From: an uncultured Clostridia bacterium
GTDB taxonomy: Bacteria > Bacillota > Clostridia > Oscillospirales > Oscillospiraceae
DNA length: 22,729 nucleotides
Direction of reading: 5' to 3'
NCBI GenBank assembly: GCA_946539175.1
Contig: CAMNHH010000014.1
Coordinates: 1 to 22,729, forward strand
Position 1 is the first letter of the stretch, and every line of letters starts with the position of its first letter. The notes beneath the pieces were generated by a model. That model was not told the DNA's origin. It saw nothing but the letters and a program-made list of their open reading frames with translations, and searched no databases. Made by a program: the position numbers and the translations under genes. Positions 1 to 7,981 of the stretch are shown here, one piece after another.

Positions 1-21
1 TGGGCTCACGGCGTTTTCATA

Positions 22-297
22 TCACTTTGCGACCTTGGTCTTCAGCGCCTGGCCGGCCTTGAAGGCGGGCACGCGGCTGGCGGCCACTTCGACGGCCTCG
101 CCGGTGCGGGGGTTCTTGGCGGTGCGGGCTTCGCGCGCTCTGGTCTCGAAGGTACCAAAGCCCACCAGCTGGACCTTCTCGCCGGCGGCGAGGGTCTCGG
201 CCACGGTCTCCAGGACGGCGGCAACAGCCTTCTCAGCGTCCTTCTTGGTCAGTTCGGTCTTTGCGGCAACAGCAGCCACGAGTTCAGTCTTGTTCAT
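22..297 (-). CDS. hup: HU family DNA-binding protein
   Basis: This 91-residue protein is a histone-like HU protein that bends and compacts DNA as a dimer in the nucleoid. The N-terminal helices (MNKTELVAAVAAKTELTKKD) and the signature GFGTFETRAREARTAKNPRT at about residues 46-65, which leads into the DNA-binding beta arm, are diagnostic, and the length is the usual one for the family. The ATG at 297 is preceded by AAAGAGG at a normal distance. It lies only 20 bases downstream of mazG on the same strand with no promoter seen between them, so it is probably co-transcribed with mazG. Family identity is secure. Which HU paralogue this is in the genome cannot be told from the window. Confidence 0.97.
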   Translation of the reverse strand: MNKTELVAAVAAKTELTKKDAEKAVAAVLETVAETLAAGEKVQLVGFGTFETRAREARTAKNPRTGEAVEVAASRVPAFKAGQALKTKVAK

Positions 298-317
298 ACT
301 TAAACCTCTTTCTTTTG

Positions 318-1022
318 TTAGTTCCCCACTGGGGAGAGGGCAGCTTCCTTTTGGGCGAAGCTGTCGATAAATTGCTCACAGGTCTGCGCCAGGGCGGTTT
401 CGGGATCCAGCTCCGCGCTCCGGGCCAGCCGCACCAGGGCAAACAGCGCCCGGCCCAGATGGCTTTGCGCCTCGGTCCCTTCCGTCCTGCCCAGCGCTTC
501 GATCTGCTGGGTCAGCTCCGCCCGGGCAGCGTCGGGGTCCCGGGATTCCATCCCGCTCCGCTCCGCCTTGGACAGGAGCTTATCGGCCCGCCAGAGGGCC
601 GGCAGGGCGTGGGAGACCCCCTCCATGGCCTGGGCAACGCTTTGGTTCCCCCGCTGGGCCCGTTTGAGGTCCTCCCAATCCATACGGCTTTGGCTCTGAT
701 CGAACAGGTGGGGATGGCGGGCAACCAGCTTTTTACAGACGCCGTCGCAGACGCCGTCTATATCAAAGCGGCCCGCGTCCGCCTCAATTCCCGCGTGGAA
801 GACCACCTGGAGCAGCACGTCGCCCAGCTCCTCCCGCAGATGCTCGGGCTCCCCCGCGTCCAGCGCCTCGCAGGCCTCGTAGGCCTCCTCCAGGAAATTG
901 CGCCGGATGGAGGCGTGGGTCTGGATCTGATCCCACGGACAGCCCCCCGGTCCCCGGAGGGCGGCCACCAGCCGCACCAGGTCAGAAAAGCCGTATTCGG
1001 ATTTCTCCGTAAAATCTATCAT
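318..1022 (-). CDS. mazG: MazG-family nucleoside triphosphate pyrophosphohydrolase
   Basis: MazG hydrolyses (d)NTPs to monophosphates and pyrophosphate and is regarded as a house-cleaning enzyme. The opening motif LRGPGGCPWDQIQTH and the metal-binding EEAYEACEAL and EELGDVLLQVVFH stretches (roughly residues 20-80) are the classic MazG EExxE/ExxD helices. A C-terminal second half is present, so this resembles the full-length two-domain type, although the second domain looks degenerate. The ATG at 1022 is chosen because relatives begin MIDF-like. A GTG at 1031 in frame would add three residues, and neither start has a strong ribosome binding site. It sits between the flippase gene and hup, an order known from the yabM-yabN region of Firmicutes. 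Confidence 0.93.
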   Translation of the reverse strand: MIDFTEKSEYGFSDLVRLVAALRGPGGCPWDQIQTHASIRRNFLEEAYEACEALDAGEPEHLREELGDVLLQVVFHAGIEADAGRFDIDGVCDGVCKKLVARHPHLFDQSQSRMDWEDLKRAQRGNQSVAQAMEGVSHALPALWRADKLLSKAERSGMESRDPDAARAELTQQIEALGRTEGTEAQSHLGRALFALVRLARSAELDPETALAQTCEQFIDSFAQKEAALSPVGN

Positions 1023-1099
1023 ATTTTGCACGCTTTCGCAAGTATAAATTCTGAAAAACGCCCGTTTTTTTCAAGTTTTTTTCGGGCTCCGGAGCGGGC

Positions 1100-2791
1100 T
1101 CAGGAAATTCGCAGCAGCCGGGCGATCTTATCCCCCTTGGGCAGCAGCGTACAATCCTCCCGGGTGATGGTTTTCAGCCGCAGCACCACCGCCGCGTAGA
1201 CCGCCGCGGCGCCGGCAATGGAGAGGCCGGTGCGGACCAGCAGCGGCAGGCCGATGCGCAAAGACAGCCGGTCCAGCAGGAAGGCCGCCGCGCCCATGAC
1301 CAGGGCCGCCAGGGCGGGCTTGATCACGTTGGGCATCAGACTGGGGGGATTGGGCAGCACCCGCCGGATGGCGATGAAGTCCAGGATCGTCATCAGCATA
1401 TAGCCGATCACAGTGCCCACCGGAACGCCCACGATGTTGATGCTGGGGTTGCCCACCAGGATATAGTTCACCAGCAGCTTGGCGATGCCGCCCACCACCA
1501 TGTTGATCACCGGCAGATAGACGTAGCCGTGGGCCTGCATGATGGCGTTCATCACCAGCACGAAGGAATTGAAGAACACGCAGAAGGCCAGTATCCGCAT
1601 CAGCGTGGCGGCCAGGGCCAGATTCTGCCCGGTATAGCCCTTCAGCAGGGCCATGATGGGCTCCGCCAGCACCGCCAGACCGATGGTACAGGGCATGGCG
1701 ATCAGCGCCATGACCCGGGTGGCGGACTCCGCCACCACGTTGGCCCGGCGGCGGCGCCGCAGGGTGAGCTGCTCCGTGATGGCGGGAATGGCCGCCACGG
1801 TAAGGGGGGTAATAAAGGCGCAGGGCATATTGAACACCGTCTGGGCAAAGTTGTAGACGCCCTTGATGTTGTCCGCCGTGTTCTCGTCAAAGCCCGCGGG
1901 CCCCTTCAGCTGGCCCATATAGATGCCGATGTCCACGGTGGTGATGATCTGCAGTCCTGCGGCGCCCAGGGTGATGGGCACGGCAATGGTCAGCAGCTGC
2001 TTGACGGTGGTTTTCCAGGGGTAAACGGTGGGATCCGGGCAGTCCTCCTCCAGAGCGGCCGTCAGCTTCCGCCGCTTCAGCACCAGATAGACGGAGGCGG
2101 CCACGGTGCCCAGGGTGACGCCCAGGATGGAGTAGCCCGCCGCCCTGGAATGGGCCTCCGCCAGGGCGTTCCGCAGGGGATGGTCCGGGGCAAGGTTCTC
2201 CGGCAGATCGGTCTGCAGGCCGCCGCCCTTGTAGATGGCCATAATCACCAGCGCCAGACCCAGGCCCACCACCAGCTTGCACAGCGCCTCCATCACCTGG
2301 GAGACGGAGGTGGGGACCATATTGCCCTGGCCCTGGAAGAAGCCCCGCTCCGAGGAGATGATGCCGATGAACAGCACCGCCGGGGACAGACAGAGAATGG
2401 CGAACCAGCTCCGCTCGGAGTTCATGATCCCGGCCAGATGACGGCACAGCAGGGCCATGCCCAGGGCGCCCACAGCGCCCAGCGCCAGGAAAACCGCCCG
2501 GGAAACCCGGTAGATCTGCCGGATCTGCCTGGTCTGGCCCAGGGTCTGGGCCTGGGAGATCATCCGGGACATGGCCACGGGCAGGCCGGTGGTGGACACC
2601 ATGAGCAGCACGGAATAGATGTCATAGGCTGTCATAAAGTACCCGTAGCCGTCGTCACCGATGATCCGGGCCAGCGGGATCTTATAGAGGAAGCCGATGA
2701 CCTTGACGATGGCCACCGCCAGCGCCAGAACCGCGGCGCCGCCGAGAAACGTCTGCTTTTTCGTAGTGTTGGCTTTTTGCAAGGCGGTCAT
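1100..2791 (-). CDS. SpoVB/MurJ-like lipid flippase (polysaccharide biosynthesis family)
   Basis: This 563-residue, highly hydrophobic protein belongs to the MviN/MATE-like MOP superfamily, whose members flip lipid-linked sugar precursors across the membrane. About 14 membrane segments can be read through the length. The N-terminal region with FLYKIPLARIIGDDGYGYF and the following AYDIYSVLLMVSTTGLPVA is typical of the SpoVB/YabM/YtgP group. The start at 2791 has a GGAAAGGA run abutting the ATG, a slightly short spacing. Placement directly before mazG and hup matches yabM-yabN of Bacillus and many Clostridia, which argues for the YabM/SpoVB branch. The exact substrate (peptidoglycan lipid II or a spore cortex precursor) is inference. 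Confidence 0.9.
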   Translation of the reverse strand: MTALQKANTTKKQTFLGGAAVLALAVAIVKVIGFLYKIPLARIIGDDGYGYFMTAYDIYSVLLMVSTTGLPVAMSRMISQAQTLGQTRQIRQIYRVSRAVFLALGAVGALGMALLCRHLAGIMNSERSWFAILCLSPAVLFIGIISSERGFFQGQGNMVPTSVSQVMEALCKLVVGLGLALVIMAIYKGGGLQTDLPENLAPDHPLRNALAEAHSRAAGYSILGVTLGTVAASVYLVLKRRKLTAALEEDCPDPTVYPWKTTVKQLLTIAVPITLGAAGLQIITTVDIGIYMGQLKGPAGFDENTADNIKGVYNFAQTVFNMPCAFITPLTVAAIPAITEQLTLRRRRRANVVAESATRVMALIAMPCTIGLAVLAEPIMALLKGYTGQNLALAATLMRILAFCVFFNSFVLVMNAIMQAHGYVYLPVINMVVGGIAKLLVNYILVGNPSINIVGVPVGTVIGYMLMTILDFIAIRRVLPNPPSLMPNVIKPALAALVMGAAAFLLDRLSLRIGLPLLVRTGLSIAGAAAVYAAVVLRLKTITREDCTLLPKGDKIARLLRIS

Positions 2792-2821
2792 TCCTTTCCA
2801 AATCGTCGCGGGGCGGCGAAC

Positions 2822-4138
2822 TCACTTTTCGTTGTCATCCAGAAATACGGTGGGCATGGCGTGCTCCGCCAGCTCCTTCACCACGGCGTTCAGGTCGATG
2901 GTGGGCCACTTGCCGGCGGCGTAGAGGATCCTGCCCCGGACCATGGTCATCGCCACGTCAGACCCGGAGGCGGCGTAGCAGAGATGGGACAGCACGTCGT
3001 GACAGGGCATCAGATGGGGGGCGGTGAAGTCCAGCAGGACCAGATCCGCGTCCATACCCAGCTTCAGCATGCCGCACTCCTGCTCCCGGCCCTGGGCCCG
3101 GGCGCCGCAGACCGTGGCCATCATCAGAGCCGCCTGGGGCGGCAGGGCCTCGGCGCTGGCGTGGACGTCCTTTGCCATCAGGGACGCGGCCTTGATCTCC
3201 TCAAAGAGATCCAGATTGTTGTTGGAGGAGGCGCCGTCGGTTCCCAGGGCCACGTTCATGCCCGCCTTTACCATGGCCAGCACGTCCGCCTTGCCGGAGG
3301 CCAGCTTCAGGTTGGACACCGGGCAGTGGACCGCGGTGACCTTCCGTCTGGCCAGCAGCGCCATGTCCTCCGGCTCCAGCCAGACGCAGTGGGCCGCGAC
3401 GGTGCGGCTGTCGAAGACGTGGTGGCAGTCCAGGATCTGGGCGGGGGTCAGGCCGTATTTCTCCTTGCAGTCCTCATGCTCCTTCTTCGTTTCGGACAGG
3501 TGGACCTGCATGCCCAGGCCCTCGTTGCAGGCGTACTCCCCCAGGGCCTCCCAGAGGCGGTAATTGGAGGTGTATTCCGCGTGGACGGAGCTCTCCACCT
3601 TGATGCGGCCCTTGTCATAGCCGTGCCATTTCTCGTGGAGCTCCCGCAGCTCCCGGCAGGCGGGGTATCGCTCGAAGTCAAAGTCCTCGGACCAGAGCAG
3701 GGTGCCCCGGCTCAGATTGGCCTTGATGCCGCTCTCCGCCACCGCCTGGGCAATGGCGTCGCAGTGGTCGTACATGTCCGACACGGAGGTGGTGCCGAAG
3801 CGCAGACACTCGGCAATGGACAGCAGCGCCGCGGCCTTCACCGCCCGATCGTCCAGCCGGGCCTCCCGGGGGAAGATATACTCGTTGAGCCAGGTGTGCA
3901 GATCGTGGCCGTCGCCGTAGCCCCGCAGCAGGCTCATGGGCAGGTGGGTGTGGCAGTTGATCAGCCCCGGCATCAGCACCATGCCCTCGCCGTTGATGAT
4001 CTGTTGGGGCTTTTCCTCCGGCGCCTGGCGGGAGATGTAGGAGATCTTTCCGTCGGTGACGCCCAGAAAGGCGGCGTAATAGACGTGCATGGCCTCGTCC
4101 ATGGTGACAAGGGTGACGTTGGAGAATAGGGTATCCAT
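2822..4138 (-). CDS. mtaD: 5-methylthioadenosine / S-adenosylhomocysteine deaminase-type amidohydrolase
   Basis: This 438-residue amidohydrolase most resembles MtaD, which deaminates S-adenosylhomocysteine or methylthioadenosine to the inosine forms in the cytoplasm. Visible metal and catalytic positions are the HxH in LINCHTHLPMSL (His63, His65), His186 in ESSVHAEY, His213 in MQVHLSETKKE, and Asp301 in ALGTDGASSNNNLDLFEEI. The motif HCPVSNLKLASG near 271-282 is also typical. AAAGGAA precedes the ATG at 4138 at good spacing. It lies between the nucleoside kinase-like gene and the flippase with short gaps, so it is probably in the same operon. A related substrate such as another N-heterocycle (guanine or chlorohydrolase-like members) cannot be excluded from sequence alone. 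Confidence 0.9.
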   Translation of the reverse strand: MDTLFSNVTLVTMDEAMHVYYAAFLGVTDGKISYISRQAPEEKPQQIINGEGMVLMPGLINCHTHLPMSLLRGYGDGHDLHTWLNEYIFPREARLDDRAVKAAALLSIAECLRFGTTSVSDMYDHCDAIAQAVAESGIKANLSRGTLLWSEDFDFERYPACRELRELHEKWHGYDKGRIKVESSVHAEYTSNYRLWEALGEYACNEGLGMQVHLSETKKEHEDCKEKYGLTPAQILDCHHVFDSRTVAAHCVWLEPEDMALLARRKVTAVHCPVSNLKLASGKADVLAMVKAGMNVALGTDGASSNNNLDLFEEIKAASLMAKDVHASAEALPPQAALMMATVCGARAQGREQECGMLKLGMDADLVLLDFTAPHLMPCHDVLSHLCYAASGSDVAMTMVRGRILYAAGKWPTIDLNAVVKELAEHAMPTVFLDDNEK

Positions 4139-4180
4139 AGTGTTCCTTTCTATCCGCTGGGGAAGCTCCGGGTCCGGAGC

Positions 4181-5104
4181 TCAGTTTCTGGGCAAAAATT
4201 CTTCCTTCAAAAGAGACGTCTCCGGCAGGAGCGCCGGATCCAGGGGGTCGAAGGACTCCAGGCCCTCCAGAATCAGATCCACCAGCTTGGGCTGGGGATG
4301 CTCCTCCAGCTTCAGCAGCATGGGCTCCGCGATGGGGCGGAAGGCCGCCACCTCATAGCCCAGGGAGGAGTCGATGGCATAGTGGGCGCTGCCCTTGAAG
4401 GGAGTGATGTACTTCTTCTCCCCCAGGCGGACGTTCCGCCACATGCCCAGGGTTTCCTCCGCAGAGGCGGCCCGGAAGTTGAAGTCCCGGACGATCCGCC
4501 GCAGGACCCGCATCCAGACCCGGTCAAAGACCTCGATGTCGTTGTCGTAGATGGAGGAGGCAGTGGAGACGAAGAGCCGGGTGGCCTCCGGGTTTTTGCC
4601 GGTGAGTATGGGGTTCAGGCCGTGGATGCCCTCAAAGATCACCACCTCATGCTCCCCCAGTCTCAGGCTTCGGAATTTCTCCGGCACCTGGGCCTGGAGC
4701 TGGAAATCAAAATAGGGAACCAGAATCTCCCGGCCCTGATCCAGGGCCTCCAGATGCGCCCCCAGCAGGGCGGTATCCAGGCCCTCCGGGGCCTCCAGAT
4801 CCGGCTCGCCGTCCTTGGTCCGTGGGAAGTCAGGCTCCGCCTTGGAGCGGTAATAGTCGTCCAGGGAAATCATGTGGGCGTAGACGCCGTGCTGCTCCAG
4901 GGCCTTTCTGAGCCGGGAGGCTGTGGTGGTCTTGCCGGAGGAGGAGGGCCCCGCCAGCAGCACCACGCGGCTGGATTTCAGACGGTTGACCACCAGATCG
5001 GCGGCCTTCTCCACCCGGTTGTCGTAGAGCGCGTCGCAGCGGTTCACCAGACCCTTGGGATCGGTCCGCAGGGCATAATTGATGTCGTTCAGTTCGAGCC
5101 GCAT
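4181..5104 (-). CDS. Uridine kinase / phosphoribulokinase-family nucleoside kinase
   Basis: This 307-residue P-loop kinase of the uridine kinase-like family has Walker A GPSSSGKTTTASRL at residues 52-65, SLDDYYRSK shortly after, and VVIFEGIHGLNP as the Walker B/lid-side block. Many clostridial relatives carry an N-terminal TGS domain and run near 550 residues. This one has only about 45 residues before the kinase, so it is a short form. The start is set at 5104 because AAAGGAG lies nine bases upstream. An in-frame ATG at 5143 has no ribosome binding site and falls within a few bases of the predicted transcription start. It probably heads the udk-mtaD-flippase-mazG-hup operon. The nucleoside phosphorylated is not established. 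Confidence 0.88.
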   Translation of the reverse strand: MRLELNDINYALRTDPKGLVNRCDALYDNRVEKAADLVVNRLKSSRVVLLAGPSSSGKTTTASRLRKALEQHGVYAHMISLDDYYRSKAEPDFPRTKDGEPDLEAPEGLDTALLGAHLEALDQGREILVPYFDFQLQAQVPEKFRSLRLGEHEVVIFEGIHGLNPILTGKNPEATRLFVSTASSIYDNDIEVFDRVWMRVLRRIVRDFNFRAASAEETLGMWRNVRLGEKKYITPFKGSAHYAIDSSLGYEVAAFRPIAEPMLLKLEEHPQPKLVDLILEGLESFDPLDPALLPETSLLKEEFLPRN

Positions 5105-5139
5105 GTTCGTTGACTCCTTTTCTGTTATTTTATATTTTA

Positions 5140-6624
5140 TCAAGGCTGTTTTATGATTATACCTTGTTTTGCGTCCGTTGTCAATTGCTCAAGCAGAGCG
5201 GATTTGGCGGCCAGCACCTCTTCGATCCGCTCCACGTACTGCTTGGGGTACTTGGGGTTGCACTGGCGCTCCAGCCGGTTGTCGGGAAGATTGCGCTTGC
5301 TGACGGCGCCGCCCCCCAGGGCCAGGATGGAGCTCAGCTCCTCCATCATATACACGTTGTACAGGCAGAGATCCCCGTCCCGGCACCAGCCCACGTTTTC
5401 CAGGCTGCCGGACATATATTTCTGCCGATACAAATAGTATGGGGCGTAGCCCCGGCTGCTGAGCAGCTCATTGGCGTGGTCCACCATCTCCTCCACCGCA
5501 GCCTGGGGCGGCAGGGCCTCCCGCCGGTGGAAAAGCTCGGCCCCCTTCTTGAGGGCCAGGGTGTGGACGGTGATATTGGAGGGGTCCAGGGCCAGGACCC
5601 GGTCCAGGGATCGGGCAAAGCTCTCCGGGTCATCCCCCGGGAGGCCGGCAATCAGATCCATGTTGACGCTGGAAAAGCCCGCCTCCAGAGCCCGCGCGTA
5701 AGCCCGCTCCACATCCGCCGCGGTATGGGGGCGGCCCACCGCCCGCAGCACCGCGTCGTTCATGGTCTGGGGGTTGATGCTGATCCGTCCGGCCCCCAGC
5801 GCCCGGATCACCCGGAGCTTCTCCGGGTCCACGGTGTCGGGCCGTCCGGCCTCCACCGTATATTCTATCAGCCGGGCGCGGTCAAAATGCCGGTTGATCG
5901 CCTCCATCAGAACTTTCAGCTGCCCGGCGGACAGGGTGGTGGGGGTGCCGCCGCCGACGTAGAGGGTCCGCAGTCGCAGCCCGGCCCGACGCATGCCCGC
6001 GCCTACGGTTTCGATCTCCCGCAGCAGGCAGTCAAAATAGGGGCCCAGCAGCTTCCCGGCGCTGCCCTCCGTCTGGCTGACGAAGGAGCAATAGGCGCAG
6101 CGGGTGGGGCAGAAGGGAATGCCCACGTAGACCGAAACGTCGTTTGGAGCCAGCAGCTTCGCCGCCGCCACAGAGGCCTGGCTGGCCCGGACGCAGAGTC
6201 TGCGCCGGGCAGGGGTCACAAAGAAGCTCTCCTCCAGCAGCCGGTCCGCGGACTCCGGAGTTCCGCCCGCCAGCAGATGCCGGGTCGAAAGCTTGGTGGG
6301 CCGGACGCCGGACAGGGCCCCCCAGGCAGGCGCCGCAGGCAGCAGGGGCAAGGCAGCCAGGTAGTAGGCCCGCTGCAGGATGCGGCGGCGGAGGCTGTAG
6401 CTCTCCCGCTCCAGGGGCAGCCGCTGCATGGCCCGGCTGACTGTCCCGTTCCGGGTGATCTTCGCCGTGGCGGTCAGATATTTCTTCCCATAGCTGAGCC
6501 TGGACACGGCGCCGTCGCCCCGGAAGGGGCGCTCACAGTATTCCATGGGCTCCTCGGGAAAGAGGCAGAGCTGGAGCTGCTCCAGGGCGTAGCGGTCGGA
6601 GTGGCCGGAGAGATAGAGCTTCAT
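5140..6624 (-). CDS. hemZ: Coproporphyrinogen III oxidase-like radical SAM protein HemZ
   Basis: This 494-residue radical SAM enzyme is of the HemZ type, an oxygen-independent coproporphyrinogen dehydrogenase-like protein linked to heme synthesis. The cluster motif CxxxCxxC is at Cys172, Cys176 and Cys179 (GIPFCPTRCAYCSF), followed by LYVGGGTPTTLS, the GGGTP SAM-binding block, and SINPQTMNDAVLRAVGR. The roughly 165-residue N-terminal extension before the radical SAM core is characteristic of HemZ and not of HemN/HemW. AAAGGATG precedes the ATG at 6624. No clear promoter was found between it and the pilus terminator. Real coproporphyrinogen activity is not guaranteed, because many family members in anaerobes are uncharacterised. 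Confidence 0.92.
   Translation of the reverse strand: MKLYLSGHSDRYALEQLQLCLFPEEPMEYCERPFRGDGAVSRLSYGKKYLTATAKITRNGTVSRAMQRLPLERESYSLRRRILQRAYYLAALPLLPAAPAWGALSGVRPTKLSTRHLLAGGTPESADRLLEESFFVTPARRRLCVRASQASVAAAKLLAPNDVSVYVGIPFCPTRCAYCSFVSQTEGSAGKLLGPYFDCLLREIETVGAGMRRAGLRLRTLYVGGGTPTTLSAGQLKVLMEAINRHFDRARLIEYTVEAGRPDTVDPEKLRVIRALGAGRISINPQTMNDAVLRAVGRPHTAADVERAYARALEAGFSSVNMDLIAGLPGDDPESFARSLDRVLALDPSNITVHTLALKKGAELFHRREALPPQAAVEEMVDHANELLSSRGYAPYYLYRQKYMSGSLENVGWCRDGDLCLYNVYMMEELSSILALGGGAVSKRNLPDNRLERQCNPKYPKQYVERIEEVLAAKSALLEQLTTDAKQGIIIKQP
5156..5184 (-). promoter_or_regulatory. Perfect-consensus sigma-A promoter inside the hemZ 3' end
   Basis: Read on the minus strand, TTGACA (5184-5179) is followed by 17 bases and then TATAAT (5161-5156). 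Both hexamers and the spacing match consensus exactly. It lies within the last codons of hemZ, and the predicted start near 5149 gives a leader of about 45 bases to the kinase-like gene. It would make that gene and those downstream independent of hemZ transcription. Confidence 0.85.
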
Positions 6625-6678
6625 AAGAGCATCCTTTCTGTGATGCAGGGCTGGTCAAAACAGCGATCGTTTCGGGTG

Positions 6679-6717
6679 AAAAAATCTCCGCCGTGTCATT
6701 CCCGGACGCAGCGGAGA
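6679..6717 (-). terminator. Rho-independent terminator overlapping the last pilus-operon stop codon
   Basis: On the minus strand a TCTCCGC arm (6717-6711) pairs with GCGGAGA (6691-6685), with CGT/ACG pairing extending the stem, and is followed by a run of six T. The TGA of the second sortase (6696-6698) lies inside the loop. This would end the pilus operon before hemZ. Confidence 0.6.
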
Positions 6718-7298
6718 GTCAGGCGGGCCTGCCCGCCATAGGTACAGGTAAAAAAGGTCAGGTCGTAGCCGGAGGCATTCATTTCCTCCACCATATCCGG
6801 CTGCAGGGTTTCCAGCTCGGCCACCTGATAGGTCCAGGTAAAGCCGTCCACGTCCGTAAACCAGACGGCGTCCCCCCTGCGCAGCGCGCTCAGCTCACTG
6901 TAAAGCCGGTTGTAGTTGTGGGCGCAGAGCACCAGATCGTCGGTATAGACGGAGCCGTGGAAGCGGCAGGCGCTGTAGCGCAGCAGCTCCAGGCTGCAGG
7001 TGGACTGCACCGCCGTCTCGTAGCCGATGGAGGGGATGGTCAGCACGCCCAGGTAGCGTCTGCCTTCGATCTCGGCCTCCGGCATTTCCCTGGGCCCGGT
7101 TTTCGGGTCTGTCACCAGGGGCGGCAGCTCCGCCGTCTCCCGGGCCGTGGCCGCGTAGCGGGAGATCACCGGCACCACGTCCGCAGAGAAGGAGGCCGCC
7201 CGGTCCGCTTCCTGCCGATTATACAGGAGCAGTCCGGCGGCCCCAAGGAGCATCAGAACCCCGGCGCAGATCAGGATCCGACTAAGCTTCGTTCTCAT
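6696..7298 (-). CDS. Second sortase (non-class C), probable pilus anchoring or basal-subunit sortase
   Basis: This 200-residue sortase is a membrane-anchored cysteine transpeptidase. One N-terminal membrane segment (about residues 7-26) is followed by the sortase core. The catalytic histidine is His127 in LVLCAHNYNRL, the cysteine is Cys185 in LTFFTCTYGGQ, and the arginine is Arg196 in ARLTLRC. It lacks the C-terminal membrane segment and the PYGxNxHRLLVRG block of the neighbouring class C enzyme, so its role should differ. Its ATG lies 17 bases inside the end of the LPPTG protein gene, which suggests translational coupling and possibly a dedicated substrate. Anchoring of the pilus or the small LPPTG protein to peptidoglycan is inference. 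The subclass is not assigned. Confidence 0.9.
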   Translation of the reverse strand: MRTKLSRILICAGVLMLLGAAGLLLYNRQEADRAASFSADVVPVISRYAATARETAELPPLVTDPKTGPREMPEAEIEGRRYLGVLTIPSIGYETAVQSTCSLELLRYSACRFHGSVYTDDLVLCAHNYNRLYSELSALRRGDAVWFTDVDGFTWTYQVAELETLQPDMVEEMNASGYDLTFFTCTYGGQARLTLRCVRE

Positions 7299-7965
7299 GG
7301 GATTTCCGTTCCTTCCGCAGACAAAGGCCCAGGAGGATCAGGAAGCTGCCCACCACGATCAGCAGCGGGATCGGCCAGTTGACCTGCCCCGTGGGGGGAA
7401 GATCCGGCGGCACGGGAACCGTGGAGGAGGGAGGCGGGACCTCGGAGGTAACCGGGATCAGGGGCTCCAGCTTGGGAGCGGCCTCCACGTCAAAGATCCA
7501 ACTGTGCTCCACCTCCATGGGAATGGAGATGAGCGCAGGCAAAATGGGCTCGCAGCCGGGGAAGGCGTGCTCCTGCCGGGTCAGATAGACGCCCAAGGGC
7601 AGTTCCTCCACCCTTCCGACGCCATTCTCGTCGATTTCGACCTCGCGGCCCTCCAGCTCCTGCAGCATTGCGTAGGCTGAGAGCTTCGTCGCCGCGTCTT
7701 CCGCGAAGAGCTCCTCTGCGGACACACCGGCGCCTGCAAAGGCCTCGCAGAGCTCCAGGCCCTTGATCTCGTCGTTCCAGCGAGCCACCTGATAGAGCTC
7801 CAGACTTCCGCCGTGGACAGGGACGGGTCCCTCGCTGAAGTCAAAGCGAATGGACCCCAACTGATCTGAGCCATTGAACCACCAGCCCGAAGCGAATACA
7901 GAGGTCGCTGTCAGGCAGAGTATGGCGATGCAGCACAGGATGCGGCAAAGCGTTTTTCGCAGCAT
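7282..7965 (-). CDS. Small LPPTG surface protein, probable minor or basal pilin
   Basis: This 227-residue exported protein has a signal peptide (residues 1-26, ending VFASG), a beta-rich middle of pilin or prealbumin type with GGSLELYQVARW and the LPLGVYLTRQEHA stretch at about 122-134, and a proline-rich linker (about 170-188). It ends with sorting motif LPPTG at 189-193, a hydrophobic segment and a KERK tail. The small size, a single Ig-like module, the Pro-rich tail, and its position between two sortase genes fit a basal or anchor pilin (as for FctB- or SpaB-like subunits). GGAGGAA precedes the ATG at 7965. It starts 16 bases after the class C sortase stop. The exact position in the fibre is inference. 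Confidence 0.85.
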   Translation of the reverse strand: MLRKTLCRILCCIAILCLTATSVFASGWWFNGSDQLGSIRFDFSEGPVPVHGGSLELYQVARWNDEIKGLELCEAFAGAGVSAEELFAEDAATKLSAYAMLQELEGREVEIDENGVGRVEELPLGVYLTRQEHAFPGCEPILPALISIPMEVEHSWIFDVEAAPKLEPLIPVTSEVPPPSSTVPVPPDLPPTGQVNWPIPLLIVVGSFLILLGLCLRKERKSHENEA

Positions 7966-7981
7966 AACAGGTTCCTCCGAT

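Noticed and set aside
1060..1087. GCCCG/CGGGC hairpin with T run downstream of the flippase gene as a terminator
   Set aside because: The stem is only five pairs with an 18-base A-rich loop, and mazG starts within about 40 bases. A conserved operon is more likely.
1529..4129. 866-codon open frame on the plus strand opposite the flippase and deaminase
   Set aside because: It spans two well-supported genes and their gap, is rich in His/Gln/Gly typical of antisense reading, and has no ribosome binding site or motif.
5105..5143. Upstream ATG adding 13 residues to the kinase
   Set aside because: It has no ribosome binding site and lies within a few bases of the predicted transcription start, while the ATG at 5104 has a well-spaced AAAGGAG.
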